From contig NZ_JBKINJ010000001.1 in the NCBI RefSeq assembly GCF_046602855.1, positions 1,054,001 through 1,118,000 on the forward strand: a DNA stretch of 64,000 nucleotides, in the 5' to 3' direction. Both the position numbers and the translations under genes were made by a program. The stretch is from Gracilimonas sp046602855 (lineage in GTDB: Bacteria; Bacteroidota; Rhodothermia; Balneolales; Balneolaceae). A model generated the notes under the pieces. That model had not been told where the DNA came from. It ran no database searches and worked only from the letters and a program-made list of their open reading frames with translations. Below are positions 1 through 7,943 of the stretch, piece after piece; the stretch's first letter is position 1; each line of letters begins with the position of its first letter.

Positions 1-230
1 AAGCTCCTGGCAATGGATAAAGCTTTTGCAGGTGTGATATCCTGTCCATAAAGAAGATCGTAATTAAAATCCTTTTGTTCGGGTGAGATAACTTTTGAAA
101 ATTGATCCAGCAACTGATCCAAGTAAAATTCCTCTTCCCCACAGAGAAAATACACCTGTTTAAGGTTAACGGAGTTTATCTCACCCAGTACCGACTGATA
201 GATCTGATTGCTGTTCTGTTTGCGTGCCAT
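1..230 (-). CDS. holA: DNA polymerase III delta subunit, N-terminal part (truncated by window edge)
   Basis: The minus-strand reading frame opens with ATG at 230-228 and runs off the left edge without a stop, giving about 76 residues. The translation has the opening of the clamp-loader delta subunit: a basic start, then VYFLCGEEEFYLDQLLDQF, where 'GEEEFYLD' matches the family's 'G(E/D)DxYL' motif, followed by 'FNYDLLYGQDI', matching the usual 'N-x-x-x-L-(Y/F)-G' stretch. Delta opens the beta clamp so it can be loaded onto primed DNA. Gene identity rests on these motifs alone because the AAA+ core lies outside the window. It is divergent from the bactofilin gene at 325. Confidence 0.8.
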   Translation of the reverse strand, partial: MARKQNSNQIYQSVLGEINSVNLKQVYFLCGEEEFYLDQLLDQFSKVISPEQKDFNYDLLYGQDITPAKALSIARS

Positions 231-324
231 GGATGGCAAAGATAAGGAATGTTAGTTTTAATGAAATGACTTATTCAATTGATTTAATTCGGAACAAAAA
301 CTGTTTTATAAAGTTTGCCCTTGT

Positions 325-813
325 ATGATGCTAAATAGAAAATCAACCAACGTAAATACTGAAGTGAGTAATCAAACCCCTGCCATTTCTTTTATAAACA
401 AACCAACAAAAATCACAGGTGACATTAATTGTGATGAAGACCTGAGAATCGCCGGTACAATTGAAGGTGAGGTTCATTCAAAAATGAAATTTATCTTGAA
501 TGAGTCCGGTGTTATAAATGGCAAAGTTAACTCCCAGGAAGCTGAAATAGCCGGAAAAGTAAACGGTGATGTGCGTGTTAAAGATAAGCTGACCCTTAAG
601 TCTACAGCCGTTGTAGAAGGCAAGATCTATACAAAAAAGATCTCAATTGAAGATGGAGCACAAATCAAAGGTTCACTGCATGTGGGTCCAAATGTGTCAG
701 TCGAAGACACCAGCAGTTCAATGAAGACCTCTTCCAATACATCAGATTCCACTGAAAAGGAAAAATCTAATGATAAGAAATCCGGATCGGGCAAGATCTT
801 CTCTAAGAAATAA
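325..813 (+). CDS. Bactofilin 1 (polymer-forming cytoskeletal protein)
   Basis: A 162-residue protein with a central bactofilin domain at about residues 25-120. Short glycine-punctuated beta rungs (TKITGDINCDEDLRIAGTIEG, INGKVNSQEAEIAGKVNGDV) repeat every 16-20 residues, as in the right-handed beta-helix of this family. Flanking tails are disordered, and the C-terminal 40 residues are rich in Ser, Lys and Asp. Bactofilins self-assemble into filaments without nucleotide, bind the inner membrane, and commonly organise cell-wall or envelope machinery. The length is ordinary for the family. A second, longer and much diverged bactofilin lies 0.5 kb downstream, with an asnS fragment between them. 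The start is the first ATG; a second ATG follows immediately. Confidence 0.9.
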   Translation: MMLNRKSTNVNTEVSNQTPAISFINKPTKITGDINCDEDLRIAGTIEGEVHSKMKFILNESGVINGKVNSQEAEIAGKVNGDVRVKDKLTLKSTAVVEGKIYTKKISIEDGAQIKGSLHVGPNVSVEDTSSSMKTSSNTSDSTEKEKSNDKKSGSGKIFSKK

Positions 814-837
814 CCCGATACGGTTCAATTTCAAGGT

Positions 838-1260
838 TTAAGACGTCCCAATATTCCAGGGAATGGAATAAGTTTCTCTAACATGTGAAAGGCCGCATAT
901 CCAGGCAACAGTACGCTCAAGGCCCAATCCATAACCTGAATGTGGGACACTTCCATAACGTCTGAGATCCAGATACCACTCAAAAACTTCCTTATCCAAT
1001 TCTTCCTCCGCTATACGCTCTTCAAGAACTTTAAGGTCGTCTTCTCGCTGAGAGCCTCCGATAATCTCACCATATCCCTCAGGTGCCAGTATATCCATAC
1101 CAAGGGCCAGTTTATCAGTCTCATCCCGTTTCATGTAAAACGCTTTGATCTCAGCCGGCCAGTGTGTCACTATCAAAGGAACTTCGAACTGCATCATTAA
1201 AACGGTTTCATCACTCCCTCCAAAATCGTTATCCCACTCATAATTACAGGCCGACTCTTC
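838..1260 (-). pseudogene. Broken 3' copy of asnS
   Basis: This stretch repeats the last ~430 bases of the intact asnS at about 2442-2867, in the same orientation and at an offset of 1608 bases. From about 883 to 1230 the two copies are nearly identical, with one mismatch seen (position 1183). Mismatches cluster at both ends, and an extra A near 870 shifts the frame so the natural C-terminus (RETIPFPRMMGRLKP) becomes RETYSIPWNIGTS. It keeps the class II motif 3 region (YGLGLERTVAWICGL) but lacks the anticodon-binding domain and most of the catalytic domain, so it cannot be a working synthetase. A 152-codon frame is open from an ATG at 1296, but nothing suggests an independent function. It lies between the two bactofilin genes. 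Confidence 0.85.
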
Positions 1261-1336
1261 ACGGCTGATATTCATAAATTTAAGAAATGAAATCAATGGA
1301 CGATAAATGTACTAACCCTAAAAATTATCTTTTATT

Positions 1337-2407
1337 ATGTTTTTCGGATTCGTTGATCAAAAATCAAATAAAAACTCTAACGCCGTGGATACCAAAGCAC
1401 CAGATTCACTTTTTACACAAATTGGCCAGGAAACTGAAATTGAGGCCAGTATTAAGACAAAAAAAACAATCCGAATTGGAGGTAAGGTTACCGGAAATGT
1501 TCAATCTGATGAAAAGATTATACTATCCTCTACCGGAGAACTTCATGGAGAATGTTCAGCTCCAATCATAGAAGTTTCCGGAAAAATTGCGGGTAAGATA
1601 TTTGCTAAAAAAAGCTTAATCCTGAATGGTTCTTCATCTGTACAAGGGGAAATATATGCAAAGCAGTTTGTAGTCAACGAAGGCGCATATATTGACGGAA
1701 ATATAACGTCGGGTGATAACGTCTTGGATGTTGATGAGAAAGTGGTTTACAATGATTCTTCAGTGCAAAAAAAGATGAAAGAAACTTCAAACAAACAAAT
1801 ACAAGATTCAGACAAGACATCCACTGTTACCTATAAAAGGTCCAAAAATTACGTTAAAGAAGTTACAGCTGAGCCTATTATATCAGGAGATGGAAACAGG
1901 GCTTCTTCCAACCGTGTTATTAGTAATATATTACTTGGAATTCCAGGTAATAACATCGAAAAAACATCAATCAAAGAAATTAAATTAGCTGCTGGTAATT
2001 TTATGGAAGCCCTGGGTTTTACATTCGAAATTTTTGATGAACCCACATATAACCCCTTTTATCAGCACCTCACGTATGTGATGGACCGAAATGATCAGAA
2101 TGAGAAAAAAAACTTAACTGAAGTATTTTCTACCGGGAAAAAAGCATTAGAAGATGTTTTTTTGGATAGAAATAATGGCCATATGGGTGAAAAGATTTTA
2201 AAATCAGCTAAATCCCTTAAATCATCCCTGGAAAAGGTTGAAGAACTATCAGTCACTCTTGGCGGAATAATATTAGTAAAAACAACCAATGGGAATAGAC
2301 CCATAATTTCGGCTGAACTTATATCACCAGAACTTCATAACGAACTGAAGAATAATCCCAAAATGGTTACACAACCCTCAGAAATTTATTTTTCTCTTTA
2401 CAACTGA
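1337..2407 (+). CDS. Bactofilin 2 with unrecognised C-terminal extension
   Basis: A 356-residue protein. Residues about 30-125 form a bactofilin domain (IRIGGKVTGNVQSDEKIIL, IEVSGKIAGKIFAKKSLIL), with the same rung periodicity as the shorter bactofilin upstream. A polar linker (about 126-200) leads to a ~155-residue predicted globular region (201-356), which begins 'GIPGNNIEKTSIKEIKLAAG' and contains 'LGFTFEIFDEPTYNPFYQH', a Lys-rich helix and a closing beta segment. I do not recognise this region; it is absent from bactofilin 1. The gene is convergent with asnS, 32 bases from its stop. It may have arisen by tandem duplication together with the asnS fragment. The filament-forming part is confident; the role of the extension is unknown. 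Confidence 0.85.
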   Translation: MFFGFVDQKSNKNSNAVDTKAPDSLFTQIGQETEIEASIKTKKTIRIGGKVTGNVQSDEKIILSSTGELHGECSAPIIEVSGKIAGKIFAKKSLILNGSSSVQGEIYAKQFVVNEGAYIDGNITSGDNVLDVDEKVVYNDSSVQKKMKETSNKQIQDSDKTSTVTYKRSKNYVKEVTAEPIISGDGNRASSNRVISNILLGIPGNNIEKTSIKEIKLAAGNFMEALGFTFEIFDEPTYNPFYQHLTYVMDRNDQNEKKNLTEVFSTGKKALEDVFLDRNNGHMGEKILKSAKSLKSSLEKVEELSVTLGGIILVKTTNGNRPIISAELISPELHNELKNNPKMVTQPSEIYFSLYN

Positions 2408-2439
2408 TTCCGATATTTCACTAACTTTTGCCTTCTTTA

Positions 2440-3933
2440 TTAAGGCTTAAGCCTGCCCATCATTCGAGGGAATGGAATAGTTTCTCTAACGTGTGAAAGG
2501 CCGCATATCCAGGCAACAGTACGCTCAAGGCCCAATCCATAACCTGAATGTGGGACACTTCCATAACGTCTGAGATCCAGATACCACTCAAAAACTTCCT
2601 TATCCAATTCTTCCTCCGCTATACGCTCTTCAAGAACTTTAAGGTCGTCTTCTCGCTGAGAGCCTCCGATAATCTCACCATATCCCTCAGGTGCCAGTAT
2701 ATCCATACCAAGGGCCAGTTTATCAGTCTCATCCCGTTTCATGTAAAACGCTTTGATCTCAGCCGGCCAGTGTGTCACTATCAAAGGAACATCGAACTGC
2801 ATCATTAAAACGGTTTCATCACTCCCTCCAAAATCGTTACCCCACTCAAAATTACGGGCCGACTCTTTCCAACTTGGAATATTGCGTAGATCTTCATCGA
2901 TCTGATCGACTCGCGTTTGAATTTCCTTTATTCGCTGGTCGATCTGAGCTTTTCTCCATTTTTTAGCAGAGCCTTGCTCTTTTTTGATCTCTTCTTCTTC
3001 CTTACCAAGGTCTAATTTTTCCTGACGACGAGATTCAGCCATTTCATCGAGCATATTTGCAGTTTCGTCACTGGTCAGAATATCAACAGCCTCAGTATAA
3101 GTCATTCGCTCAAAAGCTTTATCAGCAATTTTTTCCAATGAGTTGATATCCCTTTCAAGGGTTTCAAGTTCATCCTTACAATTCTCCAATACTCTGCTTA
3201 CAATAGCCTTGATCATATCCTCAGCCAGATCCATATTCATTTCTAGGTCATAATAGGCCATTTCGGGTTCGATCATCCAGAATTCGGTCAGATGACGGCG
3301 CGTTTTAGATTTTTCTGCTCTGAAGGTTGGTCCAAACGTATAAATCAGACCATGTGCCATAGCCATCGCTTCCCCGTATAATTGACCGGTTTGAGCCAGA
3401 TAAGCTTTTTCTTCAAAATAATCGGTTTCAAACAGAGTGGTACTGCCTTCAGCAGCATTCCCGGTAAAAATTGGCGAATCCATCTGTACGAAACCACGAC
3501 CCTGAAAAAATGTATGGATCGCAAATATGATCTCATTTCGCACACGCATGGCTGCCCATTGACGCTGACTTCTTAACCACAGATGTCGGTTGTTTGCTAA
3601 AAACTCAACACCATGATCTTTTGGTGTAATAGGATAATCTTCAGCAACTTGATGAATTACAATATTTGACACATGTATTTCATGGCCACCAATACTTCTA
3701 TCGTCAGCCTTAACAGTACCTGTTACTTCCAGTGAACTCTCCTGACGCAATGAAGTAGCTGCTTCCCATACATACTCTGACACATCATCTTTGGCTACTA
3801 CACATTGGGTCAAACCCGAGCCATCTCTCATTTCAATGAATACTAAGCTTCCGCTGCTACGGTAGTTATATACCCATCCCTTTAGCGTTACTTCTTTATC
3901 GACGTGTTCTGAAAGATTTTTAATGTATATCAT
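2440..3933 (-). CDS. asnS: Asparaginyl-tRNA synthetase
   Basis: Class IIb aminoacyl-tRNA synthetase of 497 residues that charges tRNA-Asn with asparagine. The N-terminal OB-fold anticodon-binding domain (about 1-100: VTLKGWVYNYRSSGSLVFIEMRDG) is followed by the catalytic domain with motif 2 (FGPTFRAEKSKTRRHLTEFW) and motif 3 (GYGLGLERTVAWICGL). It is about 30 residues longer than the ~466-residue E. coli enzyme. The extra length is a highly charged, probably coiled-coil insertion at about residues 305-350 (rich in Glu, Lys, Arg, Gln). The 3' end is duplicated as a pseudogene at 838-1260. It is the last gene of the minus-strand run, downstream of the M16 protease gene. Confidence 0.97.
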   Translation of the reverse strand: MIYIKNLSEHVDKEVTLKGWVYNYRSSGSLVFIEMRDGSGLTQCVVAKDDVSEYVWEAATSLRQESSLEVTGTVKADDRSIGGHEIHVSNIVIHQVAEDYPITPKDHGVEFLANNRHLWLRSQRQWAAMRVRNEIIFAIHTFFQGRGFVQMDSPIFTGNAAEGSTTLFETDYFEEKAYLAQTGQLYGEAMAMAHGLIYTFGPTFRAEKSKTRRHLTEFWMIEPEMAYYDLEMNMDLAEDMIKAIVSRVLENCKDELETLERDINSLEKIADKAFERMTYTEAVDILTSDETANMLDEMAESRRQEKLDLGKEEEEIKKEQGSAKKWRKAQIDQRIKEIQTRVDQIDEDLRNIPSWKESARNFEWGNDFGGSDETVLMMQFDVPLIVTHWPAEIKAFYMKRDETDKLALGMDILAPEGYGEIIGGSQREDDLKVLEERIAEEELDKEVFEWYLDLRRYGSVPHSGYGLGLERTVAWICGLSHVRETIPFPRMMGRLKP

Positions 3934-3983
3934 TTTTTAAGTTAGTATGGTATTTGTTGGTTTTAGGATCAATTTTTCAGATG

Positions 3984-4021
3984 CAAGGTTCAAGTTAGCA
4001 TAGGGCAAGTCTTGAACCTTG
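3984..4021. repeat. Inverted repeat upstream of asnS
   Basis: Two perfect 11-base arms (CAAGGTTCAAG and CTTGAACCTTG) are separated by 16 bases, between the M16 protease stop and the asnS start. No T-run follows on the minus strand, so it is not a standard intrinsic terminator. It could be an RNA hairpin in the asnS leader or a protein-binding site; nothing in the sequence decides between these. Confidence 0.5.
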
Positions 4022-4024
4022 AAA

Positions 4025-5275
4025 CTAATTTTCAGGTAACAAAATAGCTTCCATAAAGTGCTCATCTACAAAGAAACTTTGCACAAAGTCCCTGATCTGT
4101 TCAGAAGTTACTGAATCTATGTTTTCAACCAGTTCATCTAAGGTAACAAACCTTCCAAAATAGAGTTCACTTTTTGCAAGACGAGTCATTCTGTTACTTG
4201 TACTTTCCTGAGATAGCAACAGTTTACCCTTTAATTGTGATTTTGCTTCTGCCAGTTCCTTTTCAGGAATAGGTTCGTTCTGCATGATCTTAAGTTCCTT
4301 AAGTATTAACTCCCGAACGTGATCAACATAATCTTTATCGGTTCCTACATAAATCCCCCACAACCCGGTATCAGTGTAAGACTGATTGAATGTCTGAATG
4401 GAATAGCAGTATCCATATTTTTCCCTTACGTTTTGGTGTAAACGAGAACTCATCCCTCCACCTAGAACAGTGTTAGCAAGCAAAAGCAGGTACTTGTCAT
4501 CATCATCATAGTTCAAACCACGGCGGCCGTAGATATAATGAGTTTGCTCGATCGGTTTGGTAAGTTTTAGATCTTCTTTTTGGAATGCGGGAAGTGGTTG
4601 CTCTTTTTCTTCCCGGTTTTCTTTTTCTAGTTTGTCAAAGTAGCTGGAAACCAGATCTACAACTTTGTCATGATCCACATTACCGGCTACAGATATAAGA
4701 AGATTACCCGCATAATATCGCTCCTTCATATAATCATAAAGATCCTGACGGCTAAATGCTGATACCGAATCTTCAAAGCCAAGAACAGGCCTTCCAAGTT
4801 CATGTCCCTCAAATATTTTGCTGTTAAATGCCTCAAAAAGGAAATCATCAGGAGAATCGCGATACATTTTCATTTCTTCAATAACCACCTTTTTCTCTTT
4901 CTCTACCTCATCTTCAGGGAAAGACGGGTGTAATACCATATCAGATAAAACATCAAGTGCCTTATCCAACTGCGTATTCACACATCGTGAATAGTAGCAG
5001 GTATATTCTGATGAAGTAAATGCATTCAGGTAACCTCCTACAGATTCCATACTCAGTGCAATATCATAAGAAGACCGGCTATCGGTTCCTTTGAACAGCA
5101 TATGCTCAAGAAAATGGGTGATACCAGCTTTTGATTCCGTTTCGTGTCGGCCCCCTGTCTTAACCCATATTCCAACTGTTACACTTTTTACGCTGTCGAT
5201 ATGCTCAGTTACGATCCTGAGTCCATTTTTCAGCGTGCTCTTATTTACAAAATCAATTTCTTGTGTGTTTTTCAT
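4025..5275 (-). CDS. M16 family zinc metallopeptidase (processing-peptidase-like)
   Basis: A 416-residue insulinase-type protease. The inverted zinc motif HxxEH appears as HFLEH at residues 54-58, with a downstream acidic ligand region (EEMKMYRDSPDDFLFEAF, about 133-150), and a C-terminal inactive M16 domain containing the usual 'RGLNYDDDDKY' and 'GGGMSSRLHQNVREKYGYCYS' stretches. Length and two-domain layout match bacterial single-chain M16B peptidases, which act as dimers on peptides or unfolded proteins. No signal peptide is visible, so it is probably cytoplasmic. It lies downstream of pnp, a pairing seen in many bacteria, but a strong terminator (5297-5329) separates the two. Confidence 0.92.
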   Translation of the reverse strand: MKNTQEIDFVNKSTLKNGLRIVTEHIDSVKSVTVGIWVKTGGRHETESKAGITHFLEHMLFKGTDSRSSYDIALSMESVGGYLNAFTSSEYTCYYSRCVNTQLDKALDVLSDMVLHPSFPEDEVEKEKKVVIEEMKMYRDSPDDFLFEAFNSKIFEGHELGRPVLGFEDSVSAFSRQDLYDYMKERYYAGNLLISVAGNVDHDKVVDLVSSYFDKLEKENREEKEQPLPAFQKEDLKLTKPIEQTHYIYGRRGLNYDDDDKYLLLLANTVLGGGMSSRLHQNVREKYGYCYSIQTFNQSYTDTGLWGIYVGTDKDYVDHVRELILKELKIMQNEPIPEKELAEAKSQLKGKLLLSQESTSNRMTRLAKSELYFGRFVTLDELVENIDSVTSEQIRDFVQSFFVDEHFMEAILLPEN

Positions 5276-5296
5276 CTTTATGAATAATCTTTAAAT

Positions 5297-5329
5297 AAAA
5301 AAGCTCCGCTCATTGAATATGAGCGGAGC
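5297..5329 (-). terminator. Intrinsic terminator downstream of pnp
   Basis: A perfect 11-base stem (GCTCCGCTCAT / ATGAGCGGAGC) with a 5-base loop, followed on the minus strand by a run of six T and a further T-rich stretch. It ends the pnp transcript before the M16 protease gene. Confidence 0.88.
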
Positions 5330-5357
5330 AAATATAATAACCTTAGAGTCTAAAGGC

Positions 5358-7469
5358 TTACTCTTCTTCGTCTTTTGATAACAAGGCCTTTCGTGATAAT
5401 CTTAGCTTATTACCAGGCTCTACCTTGAGCAACTTAACTTCAATCTCATCACCTACGCTCATGTATTGACTTACATCTTTAACATGTTCGTGAGCAACTT
5501 CAGAAATATGAAGTAAGCCGTCTCTTCCAGGCGCTATCTCAACAAATGCACCAAAGTCCTTAATGGACTTAACTTCACCTTTGTAAGTAGCTCCTTCTTC
5601 GAGCTGACCCGTAATTGCTTTGATTCTGTTTTGAGCTTCTTCAGCTTTTTCAAGACTATCGGCTGAAATGGTGATCTTACCTTTTCCACTTTCGTCTTCT
5701 TCGATCCAGATCTCAGTATCTGTCTCTTTCTGAAGTGTTTGAATTACTTTACCACCAGGTCCGATAACTGCACCGATCATATCACCGTCAATCGTCATAT
5801 TAATAAATTGCGGAGCAAATTCGGATAGTGTTTCACTTGGAGTAGAAATGGTTTCAGCCATTTTACCCAGAATGTGTAAGCGTCCTGTATGAGCTTGCTT
5901 AAGGGCTTCTTCCATTACTTCAAAAGAAATTCCCTTCACTTTCATATCCATCTGGCAAGCCGTGATACCATCAGCGGTACCGGCTGTTTTAAAGTCCATG
6001 TCTCCCATGAAATCTTCTTCGCCACGGATATCAGATAGGACAACTGAATTATTATCTCCAACTATCATTCCCATTGCAATACCTGCAACCGGTTTCTTAA
6101 GTGGAACACCGGCACTCATAAGTGCCATCGAACCACCGCAAACAGATGCCATCGAAGATGAACCATTTGATTCAGTAATATCAGAGATAATTCTGATAAC
6201 ATATCCGAAATCGTCAAAAGATGGCATCATCATTCTTAAAGCACGTTCTGCAAGGTGCCCGTGACCGATCTCTCGTCTACCAGGTCCTCTTAGGAAGCCA
6301 GCTTCACCGACAGAGTATGGTGGGAAGTTATAATGCAGATAGAATTTTTTGTCCTCCTCGTCAAACAGTGTATCTACACCCTGTGCATCTTTTTTGGTAC
6401 CAAGGGTTACAGAAACAAGTGCCTGAGTTTCACCGCGAGTGAAGATCGCAGAACCGTGTGTTCTTGCGAGATACCCAACCTGTGTCCAAATATCACGAAC
6501 ATCTTCAGGTGAGCGACCGTCAATACGGCGTTTTTTCTCTAATATCATATTTCGAAGTTCTTCCTTCTCAATATCACCTAAGATATCTTTGATGGTGTCA
6601 ACTTCTTCTTCATACTCTTCTTCAAGTTCGGCAACTACAGAATCTTTAGCTTCTTTAAGCTTCTCGCTATATTCTTCTTTGCCAAGCCCGATGTTCACTA
6701 CTTCTTTGATCTTATCTGTAGCTAATTCACGAACTTTATTTTCGATCTCTTCAGGATAGCCTTCAGCAACAAATTCACGTTTAGGCTTACCGTATTCTTC
6801 TCTCAGTTCCTCCTGAAATTCACATAAAGTGATAATAGAAGCGTGAGCTGCTTTTATAGCACCAAGCATTTCATCTTCTGAGATCTCTTTCATTTCTCCT
6901 TCCATCATCAAAACAGAATCGGCAGTACCACCAACGATCATGTCGATGTCACTTTCCTTCAACTCAGAAAGCGTTGGGTTAATGATATATTCTCCATTAA
7001 TTCGGCCAACTCTAACTTCTGCCATTGGTCCTTCAAACGGTGCATCTGAAATATGTAGAGCAGCTGAGGCTCCAAATCCACCAAGCACATCACCATCGTT
7101 TTCTCCGTCTGAAGAAAGTACGCTAGAGATGATCTGTGTTTCACATAAATAACCTTTTGGGAAAAGCGGGCGAATACTACGGTCGATCAAACGACTGGCT
7201 AATACTTCTTTTTCTGAAGGACGACCTTCACGTTTCATGAATCCTCCGGGGAAACGACCACCGGCTGAAAAACTTTCTCTGTGATCAACAACCAGAGGGA
7301 AAAACCCTTGACCCGGTTTTGGTTCTTTTGCACTCACAGCGGTACATAATACCTGGGTGTCACCCATACGAACCACTACAGCGCCATCGGCTTGTTTGGC
7401 AATTCGCCCTGTTTCTACTGATAGCACCTTTCCCGGTGCAAATTCTACACTTCTTATTTGTTCTTTCAT
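5358..7469 (-). CDS. pnp: Polyribonucleotide nucleotidyltransferase (PNPase)
   Basis: Phosphorolytic 3'-5' exoribonuclease that degrades mRNA and can add 3' tails. Starting at the ATG at 7469 (MKEQIRSVEFAPGK) gives 703 residues, the usual size. An in-frame ATG 14 codons upstream would add a basic stretch untypical of the family. Layout: first RNase PH domain (FFPLVVDHRESFSAGGRFPGGF), helical linker, second RNase PH domain (RRIDGRSPEDVRDI, GPGRREIGHGHLAERAL), KH domain (MIGAVIGPGGKVIQTLQ) and S1 domain (YKGEVKSIKDFGAFVEIAPG). It lies downstream of rpsO, the classical arrangement, with a terminator-like hairpin in the intergenic space that probably lowers read-through. Confidence 0.97.
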   Translation of the reverse strand: MKEQIRSVEFAPGKVLSVETGRIAKQADGAVVVRMGDTQVLCTAVSAKEPKPGQGFFPLVVDHRESFSAGGRFPGGFMKREGRPSEKEVLASRLIDRSIRPLFPKGYLCETQIISSVLSSDGENDGDVLGGFGASAALHISDAPFEGPMAEVRVGRINGEYIINPTLSELKESDIDMIVGGTADSVLMMEGEMKEISEDEMLGAIKAAHASIITLCEFQEELREEYGKPKREFVAEGYPEEIENKVRELATDKIKEVVNIGLGKEEYSEKLKEAKDSVVAELEEEYEEEVDTIKDILGDIEKEELRNMILEKKRRIDGRSPEDVRDIWTQVGYLARTHGSAIFTRGETQALVSVTLGTKKDAQGVDTLFDEEDKKFYLHYNFPPYSVGEAGFLRGPGRREIGHGHLAERALRMMMPSFDDFGYVIRIISDITESNGSSSMASVCGGSMALMSAGVPLKKPVAGIAMGMIVGDNNSVVLSDIRGEEDFMGDMDFKTAGTADGITACQMDMKVKGISFEVMEEALKQAHTGRLHILGKMAETISTPSETLSEFAPQFINMTIDGDMIGAVIGPGGKVIQTLQKETDTEIWIEEDESGKGKITISADSLEKAEEAQNRIKAITGQLEEGATYKGEVKSIKDFGAFVEIAPGRDGLLHISEVAHEHVKDVSQYMSVGDEIEVKLLKVEPGNKLRLSRKALLSKDEEE

Positions 7470-7545
7470 TTGTCTTCTTTGTCTTTTGGATTTACTGAAC
7501 CCTGCCAACAACAGATAAGAAATGTACCAGAGGCAGGATAAATTG

Positions 7546-7574
7546 AAAAAGGCTCCAACATCAGGAGCCTTTTA
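7546..7574 (-). terminator. Hairpin terminator between rpsO and pnp
   Basis: A perfect 6-base GC-rich stem (GGCTCC / GGAGCC) with a 7-base loop is followed by five T on the minus strand, and by four T on the plus strand. It lies just downstream of the rpsO stop. It probably attenuates transcription from rpsO into pnp; alternatively it is a processing hairpin, as in the E. coli rpsO-pnp region. Confidence 0.75.
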
Positions 7575-7586
7575 TAACGAATAAAC

Positions 7587-7856
7587 TTATTTACGGATAC
7601 CGAGTTCTTTGATCAGTTCTCTGTACTTCTCGATATCATTCTTCATGAGGTAGTTTAACAACCTTCTTCTTTTACCTACCATCTTCAACAATCCACGACG
7701 AGATGCGTGATCTAATTTATTGTCTTTTAAATGTTCGGTCAGGTCATTAATTCTTTTGGTTAGAAGGGCTATTTGTCCTTCAGTGGAACCCGTATCAGTT
7801 TCACTTTTCCCAAACTTTTTAAAGATTTCTTTTTTTTCTTCTGCGGTTATGCTCAT
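7587..7856 (-). CDS. rpsO: 30S ribosomal protein S15 (uS15)
   Basis: An 89-residue protein of exactly the family length. It shows the S15 signature: FGKSETDTGSTEGQIALLT near the N-terminus, then HLKDNKLDHASRRGLL and the basic KRRRLLNYLMK stretch that contacts 16S rRNA. S15 is an early assembler of the 30S platform. It lies between ribF and pnp in the conserved truB-ribF-rpsO-pnp order. The 87-base upstream gap carries a palindrome that could hold a regulatory site. Confidence 0.98.
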   Translation of the reverse strand: MSITAEEKKEIFKKFGKSETDTGSTEGQIALLTKRINDLTEHLKDNKLDHASRRGLLKMVGKRRRLLNYLMKNDIEKYRELIKELGIRK

Positions 7857-7879
7857 TGCAATGGTTTAATTAGTACTTG

Positions 7880-7895
7880 TATAAATCGATTTATA
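7880..7895. repeat. 16-base perfect palindrome in the rpsO leader
   Basis: TATAAATCGATTTATA is a perfect self-complementary sequence 24 bases upstream of the rpsO start. It may be an AT-rich promoter element or operator for a separate rpsO transcript, or a translation-control hairpin. The function is not established from sequence. Confidence 0.4.
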
Positions 7896-7943
7896 GTTTT
7901 TAAAGATAGGGGTTTTTACCGTAATGGACAATGCTACTCCTTA

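Noticed and set aside
940..1200. Plus-strand open frame of 86 codons, repeated at 2548-2808
   Set aside because: It is the antisense of the duplicated asnS 3' end. The repetition reflects the duplicated DNA, not a conserved small gene.
838..1296. Calling the asnS fragment a functional gene
   Set aside because: Only the last third of the synthetase remains, with a frameshifted C-terminus and no anticodon-binding domain. Its reading frame persists mainly because of the near-identity to asnS.
7470..7511. Upstream in-frame ATG for pnp (14 extra residues)
   Set aside because: The extra basic residues precede the conserved family N-terminus and lie beyond where PNPases normally start.
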